DNA of 36,914 nucleotides from Candidatus Gastranaerophilales bacterium (GTDB lineage Bacteria; Cyanobacteriota; Vampirovibrionia; Gastranaerophilales; Gastranaerophilaceae). The notes below the pieces were generated by a model. That model had not been told where the DNA came from, searched no databases, and worked only from the letters and a program-made list of their open reading frames with translations. The position numbers were made by a program, and so were the translations under genes. Location of the stretch: contig CALVEB010000022.1 of assembly GCA_944326465.1 (NCBI GenBank), positions 1 through 36,914 of the forward strand, in the 5' to 3' direction. Positions 1 through 7,862 of the stretch are shown here, in pieces. How positions within the stretch are numbered: position 1 is the stretch's first letter; every line of letters begins with the position of its first letter.

Positions 1-240
1 GATACAGACGCCGACGCTGACGCAGACAGCGATACCGATGCTGACTCTGATACAGACGCCGACGCTGACGCAGACAGTGATACCGATGCTGACTCTGATA
101 CAGACGCCGACGCTGACGCAGACAGCGATACCGATGCTGACTCTGATACAGACGCCGACGCTGACGCAGACAGTGATACCGATGCTGACTCTGATACAGA
201 CGCAGATGCTGACGCAGACTCCGATACAGACGCTGATTCT
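1..240 (+). repeat. 48-bp tandem repeat encoding Asp-X dipeptides
   Basis: Near-identical 48-bp units start at 1, 49, 97, 145 and 193, each coding for 16 residues. The serine codon at unit position 28-30 alternates AGC, AGT, AGC, AGT over the first four units, which suggests a 96-bp higher-order unit duplicated more recently. After 240 the same Asp-X coding continues to about 460 but the DNA periodicity decays. The array probably extends left of the window. Confidence 0.9.
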
Positions 241-879
241 GATACTGATAGTGACTCTGATGATGACGCAGACTCCGACAGTGACGCGGATTCAGATACT
301 GACACTGATTCAGATGATGATGCTGATTCTGATACAGACAGCGATACTGATACAGACGCAGATGCTGACTCTGATACAGATAGTGACTCCGATACTGACA
401 CAGACAGTGATACAGATACGGACACTGATACTGATACCGATACAGATTCTGATGACGATGAAAGATTGGATGTTAATACAGGTAAAGAAGCTTATAAGCA
501 AAGAATTTACAATGGCAGCATTCAGTCAATAGACAAACGTCAGTATATGAGATTTGATGCAGATACTGCACCTACACCTATTGAATTACACGATAATGCT
601 CAGGTTTCTGACTTGATTGATATTTCCCGCGGCGGTATTGCTGTAAAACATACCAATAACTTAAAAGTTGGTGATGTTGTTCCGGTTGAAATTTCTTGCG
701 GTGATTTAAATATCAATGCAGATGTTAAAGTTGTAACTGCAAGCCAGAACAGAGCAGGGGCAGAATTTATAAATCTTGACCGTGCAACTGCTAACAAGTT
801 GTTATACGTTAACATCTTATTAGAAGAAGCAAACGGAGTTCAGGCAAATCTGGGAAACGGACTTAGCTGGAACGAATAA
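1..879 (+). CDS. Aspartate-repeat protein with C-terminal PilZ domain (5' truncated)
   Basis: The reading frame is open from base 1 to the TAA at 877-879, so the start lies outside the window. The first ~155 residues are strictly alternating Asp-X, with X being Thr, Ala or Ser: a highly acidic, probably extended and cation-binding low-complexity region. The last ~135 residues form a PilZ domain, the c-di-GMP receptor fold. The RxxxR motif is encoded at 538-552 and the DxSxxG motif (DISRGG) at 619-636, so ligand binding looks intact. A start at 466 would give only the PilZ part, but the repeat is in the same frame with no stop, so one fused protein is the simpler reading. PilZ proteins usually control motility, pili or exopolysaccharide; the target here is unknown. 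No membrane segment is visible in the part seen. Confidence 0.85.
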   Translation, partial: DTDADADADSDTDADSDTDADADADSDTDADSDTDADADADSDTDADSDTDADADADSDTDADSDTDADADADSDTDADSDTDSDSDDDADSDSDADSDTDTDSDDDADSDTDSDTDTDADADSDTDSDSDTDTDSDTDTDTDTDTDTDSDDDERLDVNTGKEAYKQRIYNGSIQSIDKRQYMRFDADTAPTPIELHDNAQVSDLIDISRGGIAVKHTNNLKVGDVVPVEISCGDLNINADVKVVTASQNRAGAEFINLDRATANKLLYVNILLEEANGVQANLGNGLSWNE

Positions 880-902
880 TCAATAATTAAAATCAATAAC
901 AA

Positions 903-937
903 AAAAGAGGTTTAACTTGATTTGTTGAACCTCTTTT
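903..937. terminator. Bidirectional terminator hairpin
   Basis: A 10-bp stem (AAAAGAGGTT at 903-912 with AACCTCTTTT at 928-937) lies between the convergent PilZ gene and the minus-strand gene ending at 939. Its A/T-rich flanks give a U-tract on either strand. Confidence 0.75.
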
Positions 938-938
938 A

Positions 939-2786
939 TTATGCAACTCTTCGTCCTTGCAGATAGAACACCGGATTGGAATAACTTGATCCTCCTCCGT
1001 ATTTAGCCTGAATAGCAGCACGTCGTTTTTGACCTTTTGCAATAATATCTTTTGCTCTGTCTGATAAATTAATTTCAACCTGTTGTTTTTCTTCAGGAGT
1101 TGCATTAGCCGTAGTTTGTTCTGCTTGTTGTCCCATTGCGAGTAATGTACTTTGAATTTTCTTAGCATCAGCTTTTAAGTCAGCCCATGCAGCTTTTGCT
1201 TCTTGTTTTCTTAAAAATTCTTCAGCGCGTTCAGCATTCATCGCATCTGCATTTTGTTTTAATTTATCTAATCCTGCTTTTACATCAGCATCACTCATGC
1301 CGCTTGTATCTGCCATTGCAGATAAATCGGTTTTCGGTGCTTCAAGAGGGGCATTCGGATCAAGTTTAGGGGCTCCGCCGGCCGCTGCCTGAGTAGTACC
1401 ATCAGCAGCCTGTCCAACAGGATTTTCTAATTTATCCGGTAATTCTGTTGGTTTTGCTTCTGCCATATCAGCAGGACTTGTTGCTTCCTGTGCTTTTGCT
1501 TCTGCTTTTTCTTTTACCTGATCAGCTTCTTTAGTTACCTGTTCAGCGGCTTTACCGATATTTTCAGTTTCTTTGCCTAATGCCTTAAATCCGCTTGTCG
1601 CAGCCTTAGTAGATTTAACTGCTGCCGCACCTGTTTGAACGGCTGTAGCAATATTACCTAATGCAGCAGTGAAGTTGCCTTCTGCAATGTTGCCGGCTGC
1701 AAGCATTACATTAGCTGCGGCTTGACCGTAACCGCCTATTGCTTCTGTAGCTTCACCAATAGGTTTCATAACATTACCGGCTGCTGCTAATGCTGCACCG
1801 ACTATTGGAATTCCGCCCATTGCGATAAATGCTGTACCTGCATATTTGACCATTGTACCGACTTGTTTAACTGTAGTTGCTATTTCGTTAAAGTCGTTTG
1901 CAAATTTCATAAAGCCTGATACTTCATTCTGATTGCTTTCAACCTGTTTTTGTGTTGCATTTGTTGTTTTTACATAGGCTGTATTTACACGTTCCATAGA
2001 GCGTAAAGATGCTGTTGATTGTTTTGTTAATACAACAACATTCTGGTTGTACATCTTAATTACGTTTGTTTTTTCGCCTATGCGGGTTGTTAAATCTTGG
2101 ATTTTTTCTGCATCACCGTTATCAGATACACCGCTGCTTTGATCTGCTGTACCGGCTAAATCAAGACTGAATGCACTGTGTGAACCAATACCTGTTTTGT
2201 CTGCATTTACAAGAGCGTCAAGTTCTTTATTCAGGCTGGCAAGTTCAGTTTGTTCAGCATTTATGGTTTGATTTAAAGTTTTGATTTGCTGATTTGTTTT
2301 GTTGAACTGAGATTGAGATTTCTGGTTTTGAGATTTGAAGGTTTGATTATCTTTTTTAACCTGTTTTGCAGTTTCTTGCGTTTGAGATGTGATATCCTGA
2401 GTTGTACTTGTATTTTGTTCTGTTGTTGTTGTACCGCTTCTGACACCTGCCTGCTGACCTTCTGCCTCTTTAGCTGCTGCGCGTCCTTCTGATGCACTTT
2501 TACCTTTAATCAAGTCATCAGCAGATTGGGCACCGGAGGTTTCTCCGCTGCCTGTTGCGACTACTCCGCCGCCTGTTGTTTTTTGCTCACCTGTTTTAGG
2601 GGTTATACCCGAAGATGAAGAGCTTGATGAACTGCCATACAAACTCTTGACCCTCGGTGCATCCCAAAGAGAGCCATCTTTTGTCATATAGTTAGGTTTG
2701 GCGGTCGTTGTACCCTGGTTCTGTCCGCCAATCTTCTTATATATGGATAAGTCTGTATTCGTATTATTAACGCCACCGACGCCCAT
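939..2786 (-). CDS. Unknown 615-aa Ala/Gln/Thr-rich coiled-coil protein with a hydrophobic centre
   Basis: I do not recognise a family. The start at 2786 is preceded by AGGAGA at suitable spacing. The N-terminus (MGVGGVNNTNTDLS) is not a signal peptide and is followed by a polyserine stretch near residue 55. Residues ~120-200 are Gln/Asn/Lys-rich and predicted coiled coil (heptads around TNQQIKTLNQTI). Residues ~310-400 hold Ala/Gly-rich hydrophobic segments that could insert in a membrane. Residues ~410-600 are Ala/Lys/Glu helical repeats. Coiled coils flanking a hydrophobic Ala/Gly core recall translocator proteins of secretion systems, but nothing nearby supports that, so it is only an architectural resemblance. 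Asp/Ala/Thr bias fits a surface or exported structural protein. It is convergent with the PilZ gene and shares its terminator. Confidence 0.75.
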   Translation of the reverse strand: MGVGGVNNTNTDLSIYKKIGGQNQGTTTAKPNYMTKDGSLWDAPRVKSLYGSSSSSSSSGITPKTGEQKTTGGGVVATGSGETSGAQSADDLIKGKSASEGRAAAKEAEGQQAGVRSGTTTTEQNTSTTQDITSQTQETAKQVKKDNQTFKSQNQKSQSQFNKTNQQIKTLNQTINAEQTELASLNKELDALVNADKTGIGSHSAFSLDLAGTADQSSGVSDNGDAEKIQDLTTRIGEKTNVIKMYNQNVVVLTKQSTASLRSMERVNTAYVKTTNATQKQVESNQNEVSGFMKFANDFNEIATTVKQVGTMVKYAGTAFIAMGGIPIVGAALAAAGNVMKPIGEATEAIGGYGQAAANVMLAAGNIAEGNFTAALGNIATAVQTGAAAVKSTKAATSGFKALGKETENIGKAAEQVTKEADQVKEKAEAKAQEATSPADMAEAKPTELPDKLENPVGQAADGTTQAAAGGAPKLDPNAPLEAPKTDLSAMADTSGMSDADVKAGLDKLKQNADAMNAERAEEFLRKQEAKAAWADLKADAKKIQSTLLAMGQQAEQTTANATPEEKQQVEINLSDRAKDIIAKGQKRRAAIQAKYGGGSSYSNPVFYLQGRRVA

Positions 2787-2833
2787 TTTTACAAAGCTCT
2801 CCTGTAGTTATACTATCTCTCTATAAATATAAA

Positions 2834-2843
2834 CACCTCCTTA
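2834..2843 (-). promoter_or_regulatory. Orphan full-length Shine-Dalgarno sequence
   Basis: On the minus strand TAAGGAGGTG is a full match to the anti-SD of 16S rRNA, yet no ATG, GTG or TTG follows at 4-12 nt. The 615-aa gene starts 47 nt further on with its own AGGAGA. It could be a ribosome standby or leader element, or chance. Confidence 0.35.
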
Positions 2844-2872
2844 AAGGGCCTAATTTCAGCATGTCGCGAATT

Positions 2873-2889
2873 TGTTACATTCGTTAACA
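2873..2889. promoter_or_regulatory. Candidate operator palindrome TGTTA-n7-TAACA
   Basis: A perfect 5-bp inverted repeat with a 7-nt centre lies 87 bp upstream of the 615-aa gene, in the divergent region shared with fabI. The same architecture, with the same CA after the left half, occurs at 31724-31740 upstream of another unknown minus-strand gene. It may be a shared regulator site. Confidence 0.3.
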
Positions 2890-2941
2890 TGGAATTTAAA
2901 CAGATTTTCAAATTTTAAAAAGTAAAATTTTTGATAAAAAT

Positions 2942-2970
2942 TTGCTTATAAAAAATATTTAAGGTAAGAT
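2942..2970 (+). promoter_or_regulatory. Sigma70-type promoter of fabI
   Basis: TTGCTT at 2942-2947 and TAAGAT at 2965-2970 are separated by 17 nt. This leaves a leader of about 37 nt before the ATG at 3014. Confidence 0.55.
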
Positions 2971-3013
2971 TATATTAGTAAAATGTTTGTAGTTTTTAAG
3001 GAGAGAAATAATT

Positions 3014-3829
3014 ATGAAACTAATGGAAGGCAAAAAAGGGATTATCTTTGGAGTTTCTAACACACATGGTATTGCTTATGCTATAGCAAAACAATTGTAT
3101 GAAGCGGGTGCGGATATTGCATTCACTTATGCGGGTGAAGCAATGGAAAAACGTGTAAGACCTCTGGCAGAAAGCATGGATGCTAAAATCATCATGAGTT
3201 GTGATGTTACAAAAGAAGATGAAGTAGCTGCTGTTTTTAAAGAATGTGAAAAAGTTTACGGAAAATTGGATTTTGTAGTTCATGCTGTTGCCTTTGCTGC
3301 AAAAGAAGATTTACAGGGCAGATTTATTGATACATCACATGACGGCTGGAATCTTGCAATGGGCGTAAGCGCTTATTCTTTAATCTCAATATGCCGCCAT
3401 GCTGAACCTATCTTGAATGAAGGGGCTTCAATATTTGCACTTACATATCTGGGATCTGAATATGTTGTTGCAAACTACAACATCATGGGTGTTGCGAAAG
3501 CTGCATTAGAAAGTTCTATGAGATATCTCGCTGCAGATCTCGGACCAAAAGGTATCAGAGTTAACTGTATCTCTGCAGGGGCTGTTAAAACACTTGCAGC
3601 AAAAGGCATTTCCGGATTTGATAAGATGTTGAAGGCTGCTGTTTCCAAGGCACCATTGAAGAGAAACGTTTCTCTTGAAGATGTTGGTAAAGCCGGTTTA
3701 TATCTGGCATCTGATTTGTCAACCGGTACAACAGGTCAGATTTTATACGTAGATTGCGGATGCCATGCAGTTTACGCTTCACTTGATGAAATGGAAATTA
3801 TTGCTAATTCTATTGCAAAAGGTGTTTAA
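3014..3829 (+). CDS. fabI: Enoyl-[acyl-carrier-protein] reductase (NADH), FabI type
   Basis: FabI carries out the last reduction of each fatty-acid elongation cycle, turning trans-2-enoyl-ACP into acyl-ACP with NAD(P)H in the cytoplasm. The 271 residues match the family length. The N-terminal nucleotide loop reads GVSNTHGIAYAIAK, as in FabI rather than ordinary short-chain dehydrogenases. The catalytic pair is Tyr155 and Lys162 (YNIMGVAK), with the companion Tyr145 in LTYLG. RVNCISAGAVKTLAAKGI is the usual FabI substrate-loop region. AAGGAG at 2999-3004 sits at good distance from the ATG. The gene is transcribed alone, from the promoter at 2942-2970 to the hairpin at 3863-3899. Confidence 0.97.
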   Translation: MKLMEGKKGIIFGVSNTHGIAYAIAKQLYEAGADIAFTYAGEAMEKRVRPLAESMDAKIIMSCDVTKEDEVAAVFKECEKVYGKLDFVVHAVAFAAKEDLQGRFIDTSHDGWNLAMGVSAYSLISICRHAEPILNEGASIFALTYLGSEYVVANYNIMGVAKAALESSMRYLAADLGPKGIRVNCISAGAVKTLAAKGISGFDKMLKAAVSKAPLKRNVSLEDVGKAGLYLASDLSTGTTGQILYVDCGCHAVYASLDEMEIIANSIAKGV

Positions 3830-3862
3830 TAATTTTCTTATTAGTTAATTTCTATTTGTGAT

Positions 3863-3899
3863 CTCTCTGTTTTTTTCGCATTAGACAGAGAGTTTTTTT
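3863..3899 (+). terminator. Rho-independent terminator of fabI
   Basis: CTCTCTGT (3863-3870) pairs with ACAGAGAG (3885-3892) and is followed by eight T. Confidence 0.85.
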
Positions 3900-3908
3900 T
3901 ATTTTTTG

Positions 3909-3917
3909 TGATATAAT
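3909..3917 (+). promoter_or_regulatory. Extended -10 promoter of the DedA-family gene
   Basis: TGATATAAT is a consensus extended -10 (TGnTATAAT), 30 bp before the ATG at 3947. No good -35 is visible, which extended -10 promoters tolerate. Confidence 0.55.
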
Positions 3918-3946
3918 ATGAAAGAACAGATTAGCGGGAGAGTTTT

Positions 3947-4519
3947 ATGCACGAATTACTTATGAGAATGAATGACCTGTTTCAAAGCTGGGGCGTACAC
4001 GGATTAGCGTTGAATTCTTTTATAGAAAGCTTTTTTCTGGTTCCGCCGCCGGATTTTTTGTTGATTACTATGGATCTGGCAAAACCGGAAAAAGCCCTAT
4101 TCTATGCAACTGTTTGTACGGTAGCCTCACTTTTGGGCGGTATGTTCGGTTATGCTCTTGGATACTGGGGCGGCCGGCCGGTGTTTAATTTTATCTTCCG
4201 TAATAAGCATGAACAATTTGAAGGTGTTGAACGTTTATACGAAAAATACGGTTCTCTTGCTGTATTCTTTTCCGCTTTTACACCTATTCCTTATAAAATT
4301 TTTACTATTGCCAGCGGAATTTTGAGCATGAACTTCTGGAAATTCTGTATAGCAAGCTTTTTCGGCCGCGGACTGAGATTTTTTATTGTCAGTATTGTAT
4401 TAATGCTTTTTGGCGAAGCTATAAAACACTACATAGAATGGGTTATACTCGGCGTTACAATTTTGATTATACTTTTCTTTGTGATACTTTACAAAAAACG
4501 CCATTTGTTAAAAAAATAA
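3947..4519 (+). CDS. DedA/VTT-family inner membrane protein (YqaA-like)
   Basis: The protein has 190 residues with about four to five membrane segments. The VTT-domain signature is present: an N-terminal re-entrant region (SFIESFFLVPPPDFLL), a GYALGYWGGR segment, and FFSAFTPIPYKIFTIASG followed by FFGRGLRFF. The PIPYK and GRGxRFF signatures are closest to YqaA-type members. DedA proteins act as lipid scramblases or undecaprenyl-phosphate flippases in several bacteria, but the substrate of YqaA-like members is not settled, so none is assigned here. The tail is a single helix ending in Lys/Arg-rich KKRHLLKK. GGGAGAG precedes the ATG. It stands alone between fabI and the TPR genes. Confidence 0.9.
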   Translation: MHELLMRMNDLFQSWGVHGLALNSFIESFFLVPPPDFLLITMDLAKPEKALFYATVCTVASLLGGMFGYALGYWGGRPVFNFIFRNKHEQFEGVERLYEKYGSLAVFFSAFTPIPYKIFTIASGILSMNFWKFCIASFFGRGLRFFIVSIVLMLFGEAIKHYIEWVILGVTILIILFFVILYKKRHLLKK

Positions 4520-4598
4520 TTTCATATAATTGAATTATGTTATTTATTGTTGATTTAATATATAATATCATTAAATAACTAAATAGAGGGAAGCCTAT

Positions 4599-5738
4599 AT
4601 GAATAAGAAATTTGTTTTAGTATTATCAGCATTGTTAGCATTAAGTACAACGGCATGTTTAGCCGCCGAACTTGAACCTTTAGATTTTAGCGACAACAGT
4701 TCGTCTAAAACTGAAAAAAAACAGTCAGCAGACGGATTCGGTTCTTCTCTTGATACTAAGACAAGGTATTATAAAAATCCTTCATTAAAAAGTGCTATAC
4801 AAAAATTCAAAAAATCCAATTATTCAGGCTGCCTTCAGGAATTATTCTCCTATGTTCAGATAAAACCTGATGATGCTGTTGCTTACTATTATATGGCAAT
4901 GTCATTTACTCATATCGGTGACAGCAAGGCTGCAATAAAAGCTTACGAAAGAGTGATCGCGCTTGCTAAAGACCCTACATTATCTGAATATGCAACAAAA
5001 GGAAAAAACTGTCTGGTTTACGGGCCTTCCTGTACGCCTGATGAAACTGCTGTACAAGAAGACAAAGTTCAAGAACCAAAAGTTGAACCGACAAAAGAAC
5101 AACAACTTGAAGACTTTATAAAATCACCTTACGGTAATGGTTTGTCTCCTGAATTGGAAAAACAAATTAAAGAAGAAAAATTGAAACAAATTCAGGATAC
5201 AATCAACAGAAAAGAAAAACTTGAAAATAAAGATCTTGAAAAAATCAGAAAATTTGACCGTGAAAATTCTTCACAACTAATATTGAATGAAAAAATAGCA
5301 AAGGCAGAACCAGGTGATAAAGAAATATTAAAAGCAATAAAAACACTTCGTGCGGCAGGCATGGAAGTTTCTATTCAGGCTACACCAACCGGAGCCTCAA
5401 ATACACAAGGCGGTAATGTAACCGGCGTGACTTCATCAAATGACTTGAGCGCTGCAGAAAATTTACAGGCACAAACGACTGTTCAGCCTGTGCAAACGCA
5501 GCAGCCTGTTAATCCGGCAGCGGCTATGATGGGCGGCTATACAGATCCGCAAATGGCACAGATTAGCATGATGCTTGGAAATAATAATAACAACAATAAT
5601 AATATGATGAATATGCTTCCGTTTTTAATGCAGCAGCAAAACGGGCAGAATATAGATCCGCAGGTTATGCAGGCTATAATGATGCAGCAGATGATGCCAT
5701 CAATGGATTTCGGAATTAACAACAACAATAATAACTAA
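4599..5738 (+). CDS. Exported TPR protein with Asn/Gln/Met-rich tail
   Basis: A signal peptide spans residues 1-22 (MNKKFVLVLSALLALSTTAC...). Cleavage could be by signal peptidase I after CLA, or possibly by lipoprotein signal peptidase at Cys20, although the lipobox is weak. Residues ~60-135 contain TPR-like helices (AVAYYYMAMSFTHIGDSKAAIKAYERVIAL). Residues ~150-240 are charged Glu/Lys coiled coil. From ~265 the chain becomes Thr/Gln/Pro-rich and ends in runs of Asn (eight at ~330, six at the C-terminus) mixed with Met and Gln, a prion-like composition. GAGGGAA precedes the ATG and a TATAAT lies at 4561-4566. The next TPR gene starts 4 nt after its stop. A role in envelope complex assembly is a guess from TPR content. 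Confidence 0.8.
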   Translation: MNKKFVLVLSALLALSTTACLAAELEPLDFSDNSSSKTEKKQSADGFGSSLDTKTRYYKNPSLKSAIQKFKKSNYSGCLQELFSYVQIKPDDAVAYYYMAMSFTHIGDSKAAIKAYERVIALAKDPTLSEYATKGKNCLVYGPSCTPDETAVQEDKVQEPKVEPTKEQQLEDFIKSPYGNGLSPELEKQIKEEKLKQIQDTINRKEKLENKDLEKIRKFDRENSSQLILNEKIAKAEPGDKEILKAIKTLRAAGMEVSIQATPTGASNTQGGNVTGVTSSNDLSAAENLQAQTTVQPVQTQQPVNPAAAMMGGYTDPQMAQISMMLGNNNNNNNNMMNMLPFLMQQQNGQNIDPQVMQAIMMQQMMPSMDFGINNNNNN

Positions 5739-5742
5739 TTAT

Positions 5743-6342
5743 ATGATTTCAGATTACCAAACAGCAAAACAAAACTTTCTGGCGGGCCAGCCAAATGGAT
5801 GCCGGGAGTTTTTTGCTCAAAACGGTTATCTGCTTGAGGCTGGATATTGCGAGATGATCGCAGATAATCTTGATGCTGCAAAAAGATTGTTTGCTATAGT
5901 AAAAGACATTGATATAAGAGCGCATTGGGGGCTTTATCTCGTATCAATGATTCAACGTAATGCTAATATCTGTCCGACATATTTTGAATTAAGGAATTTT
6001 TTGGAACCGGATTTAAATATACTTATTACTTATTGCAAAGGCGAGTATGTACGTAATATCCTGGATTATACGGATTTTATGAGTAAAATTAATCCTGAAA
6101 TTTTCAAGTTTATAGGACGCGTGTTTTATAAAAACGGTCTGAAAGATGAAGCCGGATATCTGTTTCATCTTGCGAAAGACTCATTTTATAACGATCCTGA
6201 ATTGCATTATCTTATAGCATGCATGTATCTTGATAGCGGTAATAAACAAATGGCTTTGCATTACGCAAAGACATGTCAGAAAGTTTTACCCGAATATTTT
6301 CCGGCGGTGAAATTAGAAAAAACGTTACAATCTGTTGTATAA
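5743..6342 (+). CDS. Cytoplasmic TPR-repeat protein
   Basis: This 199-aa, mostly helical protein lacks a signal peptide. Helix pairs resembling TPR/SEL1 repeats are visible at residues ~1-50 (YQTAKQNFLAGQPNGCREFF) and ~125-190 (GRVFYKNGLKDEAGYLFHLAKDSF, then ELHYLIACMYLDSGNKQMALHYAKTCQKVLPEY). The start at 5743 is only 4 nt after the previous stop and no Shine-Dalgarno sequence is visible, so translation is probably coupled to the upstream TPR gene. The two TPR proteins may work together, one exported and one cytoplasmic. The specific function is unknown. Confidence 0.75.
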   Translation: MISDYQTAKQNFLAGQPNGCREFFAQNGYLLEAGYCEMIADNLDAAKRLFAIVKDIDIRAHWGLYLVSMIQRNANICPTYFELRNFLEPDLNILITYCKGEYVRNILDYTDFMSKINPEIFKFIGRVFYKNGLKDEAGYLFHLAKDSFYNDPELHYLIACMYLDSGNKQMALHYAKTCQKVLPEYFPAVKLEKTLQSVV

Positions 6343-6394
6343 AATTAGTGTTTATGTTACACTCATCGTAGTTGATTAGAAGAATCAGGAGACA

Positions 6395-7447
6395 ATGATG
6401 ATTATAGTAATGGAGCGCACTGCAACAGAAGAGAATATCCAAAAAGTTACCCGTACGCTGGAAGAACACGGGTTTCGTGTAATGATAAATCGTGGAGAAA
6501 TTCACACGGTTATTGATGCATTTGGTGATAAAACCACCTTGACTCCGGGACGTCTTTCAGCATTTGAAGGTGTTAAAGAGATAAAAGTTATCAGAGAACC
6601 GTTCAGACTTGCATCCCGTGACAGGCAGCCTGAAGATACAGTTATAGAATTTGCAAACGGAGTTAAAATAGGCGGCGGCAACAGACCTGTTGCAATGGTT
6701 GGCCCTTGCTCTGTAGAAAAAGATTATGATGGGCTTTTGCAGGTTGCATTGGCTGCAAAAGAAATGGGATGCGAATTTTTACGCGGCGGTGCGTTCAAAC
6801 CAAGAACTTCTCCTTATGATTTTCAAGGATATGAAGAACTCGCATTAAAATATTTGAAACGTGCAAGTGAAGAAACAGGATTATTAACAGTGACAGAAGT
6901 TATGGATTCTGCGGATTTACCGATGATTTGTGATTATGTTGATGTATTGCAAATCGGAGCAAGAAATGTTCAGAATTTTAAATTATTGCATGCAGTTGGT
7001 AAATGTAATAAACCTGTTATACTAAAGCGCGGACTTGCAAGTACAATAAGAGAATTTTTGTTGGCAGCCGAACATATTATGTATTACGGCAACCACAATG
7101 TAATTTTGTGTGAGCGCGGTATAAGAAGTTTTGACAGTGCATTTACAAGGAATGTTATGGATATCGCATCAATTCCGGTTATAAAAAAATATTCACATTT
7201 ACCGATAATTGTTGATCCGAGCCATGGCACGGGTCAGAGATATTTAATTGAACCTATGGCTAAGGCCGGTCTGGTTGTCGGGGCTGACGGAATTATGATA
7301 GAAGTACACCATGATCCTGAAAATGCTTCATCAGACGGAAAACAGAGTTTGCCAATACCTATGTTTAAGGACGTAATGGGACGTATTAATCAGATGAATA
7401 ACAGGCTGCATTATGAAAGAACCTGTTTATCTGCAAATGTTGAATAA
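6395..7447 (+). CDS. aroF: 3-deoxy-7-phosphoheptulonate (DAHP) synthase, type I-beta
   Basis: This enzyme condenses phosphoenolpyruvate and erythrose-4-phosphate into DAHP, the first step of the shikimate pathway. Residues 1-~75 form the ferredoxin-like (ACT-like) regulatory domain of the Thermotoga-type enzyme, which usually gives Tyr/Phe feedback control. The TIM barrel follows, with VGPCSVE, GGAFKPRTSPYDFQG, ILKRGLASTIREFLLAAE and IVDPSHGTGQR. The 350-residue length matches this subclass. AGGAGA at 6387-6392 precedes tandem ATG codons at 6395 and 6398; the first is kept, but the second is nearly equal. The gene ends in a strong bidirectional hairpin. Confidence 0.95.
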   Translation: MMIIVMERTATEENIQKVTRTLEEHGFRVMINRGEIHTVIDAFGDKTTLTPGRLSAFEGVKEIKVIREPFRLASRDRQPEDTVIEFANGVKIGGGNRPVAMVGPCSVEKDYDGLLQVALAAKEMGCEFLRGGAFKPRTSPYDFQGYEELALKYLKRASEETGLLTVTEVMDSADLPMICDYVDVLQIGARNVQNFKLLHAVGKCNKPVILKRGLASTIREFLLAAEHIMYYGNHNVILCERGIRSFDSAFTRNVMDIASIPVIKKYSHLPIIVDPSHGTGQRYLIEPMAKAGLVVGADGIMIEVHHDPENASSDGKQSLPIPMFKDVMGRINQMNNRLHYERTCLSANVE

Positions 7448-7451
7448 GCTT

Positions 7452-7478
7452 AAAAAATCCCGATATTCGGGATTTTTT
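7452..7478. terminator. Bidirectional rho-independent terminator
   Basis: A perfect 12-bp stem (A6TCCCGA, loop TAT, TCGGGAT6) works on both strands. It ends aroF on the plus strand and the toxin-antitoxin/mutL group on the minus strand. Confidence 0.9.
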
Positions 7479-7494
7479 AGTATGCAGTATTGAG

Positions 7495-7525
7495 TATTGG
7501 TTTCTCTGGAAGAAACCGGCGATTT
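7495..7525. repeat. 31-bp direct repeat, distal copy of the mutL 3' end
   Basis: Identical over 31 bp to 8225-8255. Read on the minus strand it would code for the MutL C-terminal residues IAGFFQRNQ, but here it is non-coding, just after the antitoxin stop. With its partner it brackets the toxin-antitoxin pair. Confidence 0.95.
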
Positions 7526-7528
7526 AAA

Positions 7529-7861
7529 TTAGCATGTACCTGGTATATTGTCAAAGGATTTAATAGACAGTGTAAAGCCAAGAGCTCTTAATATTTTGGT
7601 TAGTGTATCAAATTTTGGACTTGTTTGATTGGAAAATATTCTGTAAAGATTTTGGCGATTTAATTTAGTATCCTGCGCTAATTTTGTTATTCCGCCATTT
7701 GCCTCTGCAACTCTTTGTATTGCACGCATTAAATTCTTTGTGTTCCCGCTTTCCTGATATTCTTCAAGGGCAGTTTCTAAATATGCAATAGCTTCACTTG
7801 AATTTTGAAGTGAATTGTTTAAATATTCATCCCATGAAATTAACTTTTTTTGATTTACCAT
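7529..7861 (-). CDS. HigA-like antitoxin (HTH, addiction-module antidote family)
   Basis: The protein has 110 residues from the ATG at 7861 (MVNQKKLISWDEYL). That start lies 1 nt after the toxin stop and is preceded by AAAGGGA. An upstream ATG at 7933 is in frame but lies inside the toxin gene and adds residues foreign to the family. Residues ~1-40 should contact the toxin (DEYLNNSLQNSSEAIAYLETAL). Residues ~55-105 form a Cro/C1-type helix-turn-helix (GGITKLAQDTKLNRQNLYRIFS) followed by the family tail LTKILRALGFTLSI. It should neutralise the toxin upstream and repress the promoter at 8193-8221. The toxin-first order is that of higBA and related addiction modules. Confidence 0.88.
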   Translation of the reverse strand: MVNQKKLISWDEYLNNSLQNSSEAIAYLETALEEYQESGNTKNLMRAIQRVAEANGGITKLAQDTKLNRQNLYRIFSNQTSPKFDTLTKILRALGFTLSIKSFDNIPGTC

Positions 7862-7862
7862 A

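Noticed and set aside
1-240. CRISPR array or non-coding satellite
   Set aside because: The repeats are directly adjacent without spacers, and the frame through them is open into the PilZ domain.
38-532. 164-aa Thr/Leu/Ile-rich ORF in another frame
   Set aside because: It is the frame-shifted reading of the Asp-X repeat and ends within the PilZ coding sequence.
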